Assembly (NCBI GenBank): GCA_017460515.1
Contig: JAFUAY010000034.1
Location: 1 to 37,964 of the forward strand
Direction of reading: 5' to 3'
Source: Prevotella sp.
GTDB lineage: Bacteria > Bacteroidota > Bacteroidia > Bacteroidales > Bacteroidaceae
DNA: 37,964 nt
Shown: positions 18,445-26,900 of the stretch, in pieces
Position numbering within the stretch: the stretch's first letter is position 1
Layout: every line of letters begins with the position of its first letter
The notes under the pieces: model-generated
Told to the model about the DNA's origin: nothing
Databases searched by the model: none
The model's input: only the letters and a program-made list of their open reading frames with translations
Program-made: the position numbers and the translations under genes

Positions 18445-19156
18445 GGATGTTTTCGCGTTTGCCGTTGGCAATAATCACACGGATGCCTGCAGCCTGAATC
18501 TTCGAGGCTGTAGCATATTTCGACTGCATGCCACCTCGTCCTGCTGAACTCTTTTCTGTCTGTATGTATTGTGACAAGTCGGTGCCAGGTGCAACCTCAC
18601 TGATGAGTTGTGAGGCAGGGTCGGCAGGATTGCCCGTGTAGATGCCGTCAATGTTGGATAGAAGTACGAGCGTGTCGGCCTTCATCATCTGTGCGATGAG
18701 GCCGCTCAGCTCGTCGTTATCTGTAAACATCAGCTCGGTGACGCTGACCGTATCGTTCTCGTTGACGATGGGCAAAACGCCGTTCTCCAACATCACCCGC
18801 ATGCAGGCCTGTTGATTACTGTACTGTTCGCCGGGTTGGAAGTTCTCTTTCATGGTGAGCACCTGACCCACATGGATGTGATACTCGCGAAACAGGTCGT
18901 AGTAGAGACCGATGAGCTTGGCCTGTCCTAATGCAGAGAACAGCTGTCGCTGCTCTACAGAGTCAAGCTCGTGTTCAACCTTCAGCTCACGGCGCCCGCA
19001 GGCCACGGCACCTGATGATACCAGGATGACTTCATAGTCCTTGGCGCGAAGCCAGGCTATCTGGTCGACCAAAGCCGACATGCGCGTCACATCGAGTCGT
19101 CCGTCAGGACGTGTCAATGCGTTGGAACCTATCTTTACTACGATTCTTTTCTTCAT
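18383..19156 (-). CDS. proB: Glutamate 5-kinase without PUA domain
   Basis: First enzyme of proline synthesis, phosphorylating glutamate with ATP to gamma-glutamyl phosphate. This 257-residue protein starts KKRIVVKIGSNALTRPDGRL and contains VILVSSGAVACG, PIVNENDTVSVTEL, TDNDELSG and NIDGIYTGNPA, all standard for the amino-acid kinase fold of ProB. The E. coli enzyme (about 367 residues) carries a C-terminal PUA domain that is absent here. ProB is usually feedback-inhibited by proline, and loss of PUA need not remove that. It follows the acyl-CoA ligase by 50 bp on the same strand. Its natural partner proA lies beyond the surface-protein module. The 3' end overlaps the convergent membrane-protein gene by 62 bp. 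Confidence 0.95.
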   Translation of the reverse strand: MKKRIVVKIGSNALTRPDGRLDVTRMSALVDQIAWLRAKDYEVILVSSGAVACGRRELKVEHELDSVEQRQLFSALGQAKLIGLYYDLFREYHIHVGQVLTMKENFQPGEQYSNQQACMRVMLENGVLPIVNENDTVSVTELMFTDNDELSGLIAQMMKADTLVLLSNIDGIYTGNPADPASQLISEVAPGTDLSQYIQTEKSSAGRGGMQSKYATASKIQAAGIRVIIANGKRENILIDLIDHPETTPHTVFQHPQ

Positions 19157-19206
19157 GTTGAAATACTTATTTCTGGCAACCGGTAATTGCGGAAATGACC
19201 ATTTGG

Positions 19207-20877
19207 CTAATTCTTCTTGCTGTCTTTCTGACGAATCTCTACGCGACGAATCTTGCCGCTGATGGTCTTTGGCAGTTCATCGACAAACTCGATGATACGT
19301 GGGTATTTGTATGGAGCGGTCACGCGTTTCACGTGCTCCTGCAACTCTTTGATGAGCGCATCGCCAGCCTTGTCCTTCCACTCCTTGCCGAGTACCACGG
19401 TAGCTTTCACCACCATGCCGCGGATATCATCGGGCACACCGGTAATGGCGCACTCCACCACAGCGGGGTGAGTCATTAACGCACTCTCAACCTCGAACGG
19501 GCCGATGCGGTAGCCCGATGACTTGATCACGTCATCAATACGTCCCTCGAACCAATAATAGCCGTCTTCATCGCGCCAAGCCATGTCGCCGGTATGATAG
19601 ATACCGTCGTGCCAAGCCTCGCGTGTTTTCTCTTCGTCACGATAGTAGCCCTTGAACAGACCTACAGGCTTCTTGTCGCCTACGCGAACCACAATCTCGC
19701 CCTTCTCACCATCTTCGCACGAGGTGCCATCGGCACGAAGCAGGTCGATGTCGTATTGTGCATTGGGAATACCCATTGAGCCGGGTTTGGGCGTCATCCA
19801 GGGGAAGGTGCCAAGGGTCATGGTCGTTTCCGTCTGTCCGAAGCCTTCCATCATGCGGATACCTGTCTTTTCCAGGAACTTATCGTAGACAGCGGGGTTC
19901 AGAGCCTCGCCAGCGGTAGTGCAGTATTGCAGCGATGAGAGGTCATATTTCGACAGATCCTCGCGTATCATAAAGCGGTAGATGGTGGGTGGTGCGCAGA
20001 AGCTGGTCACCTTGTATTTCTCCATCTGGCGCAGCAGCGTGTCGGCATTGAACTTCTCATGGTCGAAGACGAAGACTGTAGCACCAGCGAACCACTGTCC
20101 GTAGAACTTACCCCAAACGGCTTTGCCCCAACCCGTATCGGCTACGGTGAGGTGGAGTGAATCTTCGTGCAGGTTGTGCCAGAAGACGCCAGTGGTCAGA
20201 TGGCCCATGGCATAGAGGTAATCGTGAGCCACCATCTTCGGTTCGCCGCTGGTACCGCTGGTGAAGTACATAATCATCGTGTCCTCGTTGTTATTGACGA
20301 AGGCGGGCTTCTTGAACTGAGGTGCCTTTACTACCTCCGACTGATAATCGCGGAAGCCTTCAGGAATGGGCTTGCCATGATCAGTAATGGTAATGTATTG
20401 CTTTACGGTAGGACTCTCTGGCATAGCCAGACGGATCTGCTCGCAGACATAGGTGTCGTCAACACAGATGATGGCCTTGATTGAAGCACGGGTATTACGG
20501 TAGATAATATCTTTCTTCGTCAGCATGTGGGTGGCAGGAATGACGATGGCGCCAATCTTGCATAGTGCGAGCATGACAATCCACCACTCATAGCGGCGCT
20601 TCAGGATGAGCATCACGGGATCGCCTTTGCCGATACCCAGTGACTGCAGGTATGCTGCAGCCTGGTCGCTCTGCTCCTTCAGCTGTTTGTAGGTGGCACG
20701 AATCTCCTCGCCTTGGTCGTTGGTCCAAAGCAATGCCAGTTTTTCGGGTGCCTCTTCTGCCCATGCGTCCATTACGTCGTAGGCGAAGTTGAAGTGTTCG
20801 GGGATGATAAACTCCAGGTTCTTATTGTAATCCTCTACAGACTCGAAATGCGTCTGTTTTAAAAATCTTTCTACCAT
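19207..20877 (-). CDS. AMP-forming acyl-CoA synthetase (acetyl/medium-chain type)
   Basis: This 556-residue ANL-superfamily enzyme activates a carboxylic acid to an acyl-AMP and then an acyl-CoA. The P-loop-like motif YFTSGTSGEPKM is at about residues 204-215; GFGQTETTMT follows at about 345; YHTGDMAWRDEDGYYWFEGR and DDVIKSSGYRIGPFEVESA cover the hinge (about 420-462); and SGKIRR holds the C-terminal catalytic lysine. Length and motifs suit the medium-chain/acetyl-CoA synthetase subgroup; substrate cannot be read from sequence. It starts 6 bp after the XRE-cupin gene and forms a tight pair with it, suggesting that the regulator controls it or senses a related metabolite. No direct link to proline is evident. 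Confidence 0.85.
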   Translation of the reverse strand: MVERFLKQTHFESVEDYNKNLEFIIPEHFNFAYDVMDAWAEEAPEKLALLWTNDQGEEIRATYKQLKEQSDQAAAYLQSLGIGKGDPVMLILKRRYEWWIVMLALCKIGAIVIPATHMLTKKDIIYRNTRASIKAIICVDDTYVCEQIRLAMPESPTVKQYITITDHGKPIPEGFRDYQSEVVKAPQFKKPAFVNNNEDTMIMYFTSGTSGEPKMVAHDYLYAMGHLTTGVFWHNLHEDSLHLTVADTGWGKAVWGKFYGQWFAGATVFVFDHEKFNADTLLRQMEKYKVTSFCAPPTIYRFMIREDLSKYDLSSLQYCTTAGEALNPAVYDKFLEKTGIRMMEGFGQTETTMTLGTFPWMTPKPGSMGIPNAQYDIDLLRADGTSCEDGEKGEIVVRVGDKKPVGLFKGYYRDEEKTREAWHDGIYHTGDMAWRDEDGYYWFEGRIDDVIKSSGYRIGPFEVESALMTHPAVVECAITGVPDDIRGMVVKATVVLGKEWKDKAGDALIKELQEHVKRVTAPYKYPRIIEFVDELPKTISGKIRRVEIRQKDSKKN

Positions 20878-20883
20878 AATTCT

Positions 20884-21441
20884 TTATTCTACTGTAAATG
20901 CCAGGAATTTCACTGCCTTGTCGCCTATGGCCAGCATGCCGTGGGGCTTGGTGGAGTCGAAATAGATGCTGTCGCCCTCTTCCAAAACGATGGTCTTGCC
21001 TGCAATATAGAGTTCCATCTTACCTTCAAGCACGAGGTTGAACTCCTGCCCAGGGTGTGAGTTTTTATAGACCACGTGGGCTTCGGGCTTCGGCTCTACG
21101 GTAACGATAAACACGTCGGCCTTGTGACCTACGAACCCGCCTACCAGACTTTGGTACTTATACGCTTTCGTACGCTCGATGCTCATGCCCTGACCTTTAC
21201 GCGTCACGTAGTATGACTTCATGTGTGGTGCCTCGGCAAAGATGAGCTCTTCGGTCGATACACCGTACTTGCGGGCAATCTTCATCAGGTTCGAGATGGT
21301 GATATCCGACTCACCTGCCTCAATCTTTTCATATTTCTCTGATGAGATGCCAATAGTCTCAGCCATCTCACTCACGGGGATGTCGAGCACATCGCGAAGT
21401 CCGCGCAGGCGCTCGCCTATTTGTTTCAGTTGCTCTTCCAT
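20884..21441 (-). CDS. XRE-family regulator with C-terminal cupin domain
   Basis: This 185-residue protein has an N-terminal Cro/CI-type helix-turn-helix (about residues 8-65; VSEMAETIGISSEKYEKIEA then TISNLMKIARKYGVS) and a C-terminal cupin_2 barrel (about 105-180). The cupin contains HPGQEFNLVLEGKMEL and EEGDSIYFDSTKPHGM, with the usual His/Glu positions for metal or ligand binding. Such HTH-cupin proteins are generally repressors or activators responding to small metabolites. It sits 24 bp after proC and 6 bp before the acyl-CoA ligase gene, which is its most likely target or effector source. Ligand and operator are unknown. Confidence 0.9.
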   Translation of the reverse strand: MEEQLKQIGERLRGLRDVLDIPVSEMAETIGISSEKYEKIEAGESDITISNLMKIARKYGVSTEELIFAEAPHMKSYYVTRKGQGMSIERTKAYKYQSLVGGFVGHKADVFIVTVEPKPEAHVVYKNSHPGQEFNLVLEGKMELYIAGKTIVLEEGDSIYFDSTKPHGMLAIGDKAVKFLAFTVE

Positions 21442-21444
21442 ATC

Positions 21445-21467
21445 TCTTAACTCTTAACTTTTAACTC
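21445..21467 (-). repeat. Heptamer repeat between proC and the XRE-cupin gene
   Basis: The plus strand reads TCTTAAC, TCTTAAC, TTTTAAC in tandem, three near-identical 7-nt units that fill the 24-bp gap upstream of the XRE-cupin start. It is AT-rich and of unknown function. Confidence 0.6.
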
Positions 21468-22248
21468 ACTTCGCTCCCGCTTTCAGGCCACGGATAACTG
21501 CCGATGTGAATCCGGCATGCTCCATTTCGTTGAGGCCTTTGATGGTCACTCCACCTGGCGTGGTCACCAAGTCGATGGCTGCTTCAGGATGCAGTCCGCT
21601 GGCTTCCAATAGCTTTACGGCTCCGAGCACGGTCTGCATCACAATCTGTTTGGCATCGTCGGCCTTGAAGCCCAGTTCCACACCGCCCTCAGAGGCAGCA
21701 CGGATGTAGCGCATGGCGTAGGCAATGCCACAAGAAGCAAGTGTCGTTCCTGCAGCCAGATGCTGTTCGTCGGTAATGATGGTGCTACCCATCTCGTCGA
21801 AAATTGCTTTCACCAGTTCCGTATGCTGCGGCTTCGTGGCAATACTCGGTACGAGGAATGTCATTGAAGCCATCTGAGCAATAGCAATATTGGGAATGCA
21901 GAGGAAGAGGGGAGGGCACTTTTCGCCCAACCATTCCTTGATGCTGGCCGACTTCACACCAGCAGCTACTACAATGAGAATCTGCTTCTCAGGCTGAAGT
22001 GATTCCTTGATACCTTTCAGTACCTGCTCAACCAGCCAGGGCTTTACCACGACGCAAACAATGTCGGCACCGTCGGCAGCTACCTGGTTATCGGTAGTCA
22101 CGCTGACGCCCATCTTGGTAAACTTGTCTACTACTGCCTGCGAGGGGTCGCTCACAGTAATATCTTCATTGCGGAAGGTGCTGCCCTTTACCAGTCCTTC
22201 TACGGTGGCACCACCCATGGCGCCTGCTCCGATAATTGATATTTTCAT
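21466..22248 (-). CDS. proC: Pyrroline-5-carboxylate reductase
   Basis: Last enzyme of proline synthesis, reducing 1-pyrroline-5-carboxylate to L-proline with NAD(P)H. The N-terminal Rossmann signature is MKISIIGAGAMGGATVEGLV. Later parts include VVKPWLVEQVL, CIPNIAIAQMASMTFLVP and the C-terminal LVTTPGGVTIKGLNEMEHAGF, the family's dimerisation and active-site signature. I start it at the ATG at 22248 (260 residues); an in-frame TTG at 22254 would add two residues and is unlikely. It lies 23 bp after the argD stop and 24 bp before the XRE-cupin gene, in one apparent argD-proC-xre-ligase-proB transcript. Confidence 0.96.
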   Translation of the reverse strand: MKISIIGAGAMGGATVEGLVKGSTFRNEDITVSDPSQAVVDKFTKMGVSVTTDNQVAADGADIVCVVVKPWLVEQVLKGIKESLQPEKQILIVVAAGVKSASIKEWLGEKCPPLFLCIPNIAIAQMASMTFLVPSIATKPQHTELVKAIFDEMGSTIITDEQHLAAGTTLASCGIAYAMRYIRAASEGGVELGFKADDAKQIVMQTVLGAVKLLEASGLHPEAAIDLVTTPGGVTIKGLNEMEHAGFTSAVIRGLKAGAK

Positions 22249-22278
22249 GCTCAAATCTTAATTCTCAATTCTCAAATC
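22249..22278 (-). repeat. Heptamer repeat at the argD-proC junction
   Basis: The plus strand reads TCAAATC, TTAATTC, TCAATTC, TCAAATC in tandem: four degenerate 7-nt units between the proC start and the argD stop, running a few bases into argD. It belongs to the same class of operon-gap repeat as 21445-21467. Confidence 0.6.
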
Positions 22279-23414
22279 TCTTCGGGCTTCACTCTGATCA
22301 GTCTCTCTATAAAGTCGTCAGCCTCTGCTTTCGTGAGACAGAGGGGCGGCAACAGGCGCAGAATATTCTGACCAGCACAACCGGTGAAGCAGTGTTCATG
22401 CTTGATGAGCGGCTTACGCACCATGGCGTGAGGCATGTCGAGTTCAATGCCAATCATGAGACCGCGACCGCGCACATCCTTGATATGTGAGCTGCCAATA
22501 TTGCGGATGCCCTCCATCAGGTAGTCGCCTACAACGCGGGCATTCTCTACCAACCCCTCGTCTTCAAAGACGTCGAGAACGGCAAGAGCTGCAGCACAAG
22601 CCAGATGGTTGCCACCAAACGTGGTACCCAGTTGTCCGTAGACGGGTTCAAACTCAGGCGAAATCAGTACACCGCTCATCGGGAAGCCGTTGGCAATGCC
22701 CTTGGCCACGGTGATAATGTCGGGCTTGATGCCCAGCCACTGGTGAGCAAAGAACTTACCGCTACGACCATATCCGCACTGAATCTCATCACAGATAAGC
22801 GTGGCATGATAGCGCTTGCAGGCGTAAGCCAGCTTCTGGGCAAATTCGGGAGTTGCCATCTGGACACCGCCGACACCCTGAATGCACTCCAGGATGACAG
22901 CCGATACGCCGCCGCGAGAGAGCTCGCGAATCCAAGGCTCCACATCGTTCAGCGGCAGGAAGCGCACGTGGTGATTATCGTTGATGGGGGCAACGATCTT
23001 CGGATTGTGGGTCACCTCTACGGCCAATGATGTACGACCGTGGAAGGCTTTCTCACATGACAGTATTCGCGTAGCAGAGGGATTCTTGAACGAAGCGAGT
23101 TTCAGCGCATTCTCGTTGGCCTCTGCACCACTGTTAACCAGAAACAGCTGATAGTCGTCGTAGCCGCTAATCTTGCCTAGTCGCTCTGCCAACTCCACCT
23201 GCAGTTTGTTAATAACGGAGTTGGAGTAGAATCCAATCTTGTTAAGCTGTTCGGTCACCTTCTCTATATAATGAGGGTGAGAATGACCGATACTGATGAC
23301 GGCATGTCCACCATAGAGGTCCAGGTATTCCTGACCTTTGTCGTCCCAAACTTTACAGCCTTTGCCTTTGACGATGTTTACGTCGAACAGCGGGTATACG
23401 TCGAATAGTTTCAT
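22272..23414 (-). CDS. argD: N-acylornithine aminotransferase (probably succinylornithine-forming)
   Basis: This 380-residue class III PLP aminotransferase interconverts N-acylglutamate semialdehyde and N-acylornithine, using glutamate as amino donor. It shows VNSGAEANENALKLASF for cofactor phosphate binding, CDEIQCGYGRSGKFFAHQ with the PLP-contacting Asp, and ITVAKGIANGFPMSG with the Schiff-base lysine. Because the downstream carbamoyltransferase is of the succinylornithine type, the natural substrate is probably the succinylated intermediate; this is inference. It has its own TAnnTTTG promoter and is the first gene of the second metabolic block, separated from argC by 10.5 kb of surface-protein genes. 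Confidence 0.94.
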   Translation of the reverse strand: MKLFDVYPLFDVNIVKGKGCKVWDDKGQEYLDLYGGHAVISIGHSHPHYIEKVTEQLNKIGFYSNSVINKLQVELAERLGKISGYDDYQLFLVNSGAEANENALKLASFKNPSATRILSCEKAFHGRTSLAVEVTHNPKIVAPINDNHHVRFLPLNDVEPWIRELSRGGVSAVILECIQGVGGVQMATPEFAQKLAYACKRYHATLICDEIQCGYGRSGKFFAHQWLGIKPDIITVAKGIANGFPMSGVLISPEFEPVYGQLGTTFGGNHLACAAALAVLDVFEDEGLVENARVVGDYLMEGIRNIGSSHIKDVRGRGLMIGIELDMPHAMVRKPLIKHEHCFTGCAGQNILRLLPPLCLTKAEADDFIERLIRVKPEEI

Positions 23415-23440
23415 TGTGCTTGATTGCTTTTAATCCGTTG

Positions 23441-23448
23441 CAAAGGTA
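23441..23448 (-). promoter_or_regulatory. -7 box for the argD-proB operon
   Basis: The minus strand reads TACCTTTG, a full TAnnTTTG match, 27 bp upstream of the argD ATG. A weak TTG at 23468-23470 could serve as the -33 element. It supports independent transcription of argD-proC-xre-ligase-proB. Confidence 0.6.
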
Positions 23449-23571
23449 CAGCAAATAACTGATAAATCAACATTTTCTTCAGTCTTTTTGTGCAAAACCG
23501 TTATTTCTTGATATTCTTTTGCTTTTTTCTTGGTCACTTCGCGCATAAATATGGAGGTTTACCCCTTGGCA

Positions 23572-23681
23572 AAACTAGGGATTGCCCATAGCGAAACTAG
23601 GCTTTGCCCTTAGCGAAACTAGGGATTGCCCATAGCGAAACTAGGCTTTGCCCTTAGCGAAACTAGGCTTTGCTCATAGCA
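23572..23681. repeat. Tandem array A: five 22-bp units
   Basis: Five head-to-tail units start at 23572, 23594, 23616, 23638 and 23660. Each is AAACTAGG + a 9-nt core + TAGCG. The core is GATTGCCCA in units 1 and 3, CTTTGCCCT in units 2 and 4, and CTTTGCTCA in unit 5, so the first four alternate and form two 44-bp copies. The 10 bases before unit 1 look like the end of a decayed unit. There are no unique spacers, so it is not CRISPR. It sits in the 480-bp gap between argD and the 2068-residue surface-protein gene. Confidence 0.9.
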
Positions 23682-23777
23682 AATGCTTTGCTCCAAAAAT
23701 AGGTGTTCGTCAAATAGATGCTACCATATGCCGTAATACCACATTTTTCGAAAAGCTTTGATATTACGATGCAATTA

Positions 23778-23909
23778 CTAAGAAATTAGACCGTAATCAC
23801 TTAGTTATTGGAGTACAGTTGCTAAGTGATTACGGTCTAAGTACTAAGTAATTGAAGTCTGATTGCTTAGTAATTGGAGGATAAATGCTCAGCTATTACC
23901 TAATAACGA
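23778..23909. repeat. Tandem array B: about six degenerate 22-bp units
   Basis: Units begin at 23778, 23800, 23822, 23844, 23866 and 23888. Each opens with CTAAG, CTTAG or CTCAG followed by an ATT-centred stretch (for example CTAAGTAATTG or CTTAGTAATTG); the remainder is variable. The period is exactly 22 bp, as in array A, but the sequence is unrelated. The last unit contains the stop codon (23896-23898) of the 2068-residue gene. Confidence 0.8.
23787..23839. repeat. Perfect 18-bp inverted repeat (hairpin) within array B
   Basis: TAGACCGTAATCACTTAG at 23787-23804 is the exact reverse complement of 23822-23839, with a 17-nt loop. It lies about 60 bp beyond the stop of the 2068-residue gene and could stabilise or terminate that transcript, although no U-run follows on the minus strand. 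Confidence 0.85.
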
Positions 23910-26900
23910 CTTTCTTGCCATTATTTATATAGATGTCTTTCTGAGTGGGATTCACTATGCGTACACCTTCAATTGTATAGACAGGGCCTGACTGTCCATC
24001 GGTCGTTATTGAGTAGATACACTCAGGATCAATCCAAACCTTGTAGACAAAGGTTGCCACATCGCTCTCAGCATAACCTGGGGCAATAGCTACTGCCTTC
24101 AGGACAACGTCGTTGATGATGCTGATGGGGCCGTCGTAGCGTATGCGGTTGGCCTCGTCGCAGGGGCATGAACCGTCGAGCGTATAGTAAATGACGGCTC
24201 CTGGAGTCTGACACTGCAGTTTGACGGTTGATCCGTATGTTACCTCTGTGCCGCTGATGCGCGATGCCGTCGGCATCTGAGTCATCATGTTGTCATTGTC
24301 ACGTACTCCCACAATAGTGTAGGCCTCCATGTCTTTGTCGTCAGCCAATACGAAACGTAGTGCTGTGGTGCCAAAGCCCTTGCCGTAGACGGTGATGTTG
24401 GTCTTGCCTTCTTGATTGAATGTCAGCTCAAGTTCTTCTGAAGCCTTGTCGTCAATGGCGGCAATGTCGGGATTAAGTGTACTGACTATTACTTTCTTTC
24501 CTGCGGCAATGGCAGCAGGCTGCGCGCTTACTGTAATCGTGTTCTGCTCGTTGTAGAGGATGCCTATAATGCTGTCTGTTATCAATTGTGTGACATGCTG
24601 CTCAATATCGAACTCCTGCGTGAAGTCCTGCACCATGGCCACGTCGGCATAGCTCTCAACGCCAGCCTTCACCGTGAGGCGCACTTTCTCGTTGAGCTTC
24701 AAAGGCTGCACGGGTTGGAAGAGCACGCGGCGGGCGTATGTCTGCAATGAGTCGGGGGTGCGCTCGGCATCTTGCAGCAGGACAGTACCGTCAAGCTTTT
24801 GTCCTCCCTTTGTCAGGAAGATGTTGTCGGTGGTGAGGTGTTTCAGCTTCATATACTTGTCAAAGGTCAGCTCCACGCCTTCCTCGGTAGCCACCACACG
24901 TTCCACCACAGGTGCAGAGGGCTGCGTCATGGCCAGGTTGACATCGAGTTGTGGCGGCGGTACGGGCAGCCACTCGCTATAGGTGTCGACGAAGCCGCCC
25001 TTCACCACGCGCACCTGCCACATGCCTGCAGGCACATCCCATCCGTATTCGCCGTTCTTGTCGGTGAGCATGGGGTTCACCTGGTCGAACTCGGCAGCAT
25101 CCCAAAGCACCGTGCGCTCGTGTTCGTCGCCATACATGTCCTCGTAGGTCTCCTTATAGTAGACGCTGGCCAAGGCATCGGCCACGCGGTTGCTGCCCAC
25201 AGCCTCGTAGACATAACCCGACGGGTCGAGGATAGCCGACACGCCTCCTATAGGAGCGTTAGGACCAGGACATCCGCCAGGGGCATCGCCCTTCTTGGCG
25301 TTTCTTGACTTCTGACAGCTGTCACCGCATTTGCCATTATCTGAAAGGTCTTTCTCATTATCAAATTGCAGTCTCTTCATCTTACAGGGCAGATCGTCGC
25401 ATTGCAGTTCGTCGATCCGTTTTTCCCACTCTTGGGTCCATTTGCTCCAGTACCGGTCGCTGAGCTTGTTACCAACGAAGTTGACTAAACTGATTCCTAT
25501 CGAGACGGCCAGTCCGGCTACAGTTCCGACACCTCCGGTACCAGCTCCCGTAGCCACGCCGGCTATGGCAGCAGCTACTGAGAGAGCGTCATTGGTAAAT
25601 GCGTAGGCTTTCTGTGCCACTCGTGCCAGTCCATACGTGTTGAACTCAAACATGATCTGGTCTGCTTTCTCCTTGTCATTCTCGCAAGGATCAGGTATGG
25701 TGTAAGCGAGTTCGAGGAGTTTCGAACATGCGTCGATGAGGTCGTTACCGTCGCTGATGAGTGATACGACATTAAGCACCTTGCCCAGGTTGCCTAACCA
25801 TTTAGCAGCGTTCTGAAGGTATTGCTGAGCCTTGCGCAGATCACGCATCTTCATGGCAGCCACTGCTCCCTTGGCCTGCATAATCTTGAATTTGTCGTTG
25901 TTGACCCATTTGGAGTTCGTGGCCCAGAATTGTTCCCATCCCTCCTTGGTGGATTTGTAAAGATCGTCTACATGTCCGTCGATCATAATCTGGAAGCCGT
26001 CTCGTGTGCGATCCATATAATCTTTCAGGAGGCTCAGTTCCGTCGACACTTTCGACATGGCTTCGCCAATCTTATCCATGATGGAAGCCAACTTGTCCAA
26101 CAACTCTTCACCCATGCTGCGGAAAGGTATCTGTTGCTGCTGCATATCAGACAACCTTGCCAGATTCAGGTTCAATTCGCGAACAGCGGCAAGCAACTCG
26201 GTATCCATGTTGGCGTAATTGAGGGTCACCTGCAGGTCTTCAGCAGGAATAGTCAGCGTGTAGCCGTTGTCGCTGATGCGGTAATAGATGAACGAACCGT
26301 TCTCAAGCTGCATCTCATACTCATACTCGTTGGGACTGGCTGCCCTGTATAGGGCTGGATGTTCTCCTCGTGCCCGCGCCTCGTAGTAGGCTCTTGCGTT
26401 AGCGGGGATGGTAGAGAAGGTGTAGCCGCCCATCACCGTGCCCAGTTGGTTGAACGGAGTGTTGTTGGCATCAAGATAGCCATCGTCCTTCATCTGGTCG
26501 TAGCCTGCCAAGGCAGCGTCAATCTTGGCGATGGCAGCATCCATATCAGCCTCCCACTGGCTTAGTGCCTCAGGTGTGTCAGGCAGGGTGACGGCATTGC
26601 TGATCATTTCGTCAGGGTTGATACCGCTGAGCGTCATAATCTGGCGGATAGCCTCTGTGTGCTCTTCACTGCCGGCAGTACTGTTCTCTATGATTGCCGT
26701 AAGCCGTTGCATGACGGTGTCCTCAGCAACATATTCATTGTAGAGACTGTCAAGGAAGTGGATGCGGTCAGAGAAAAGACGCTCGCTGAGTACTCTTGAG
26801 GCATGATCCTCTACATAGACACGCACATTCGATGGCAAGCCGTCGGCTTTGAATACATCGGTGGCTATCCATTTACCGTTCTTCGGGTTGTACTTGGGGA

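Noticed and set aside
22249-22254. TTG start for proC
   Set aside because: An ATG two codons later gives the standard MKISIIGAGAMGG start.
23572-23681. Possible CRISPR array
   Set aside because: The units are directly adjacent with no unique spacers, and no cas gene is in the window.
24772-25308. 178-codon plus-strand frame inside the 2068-residue gene
   Set aside because: It is His/Val-rich antisense translation without promoter or motifs.
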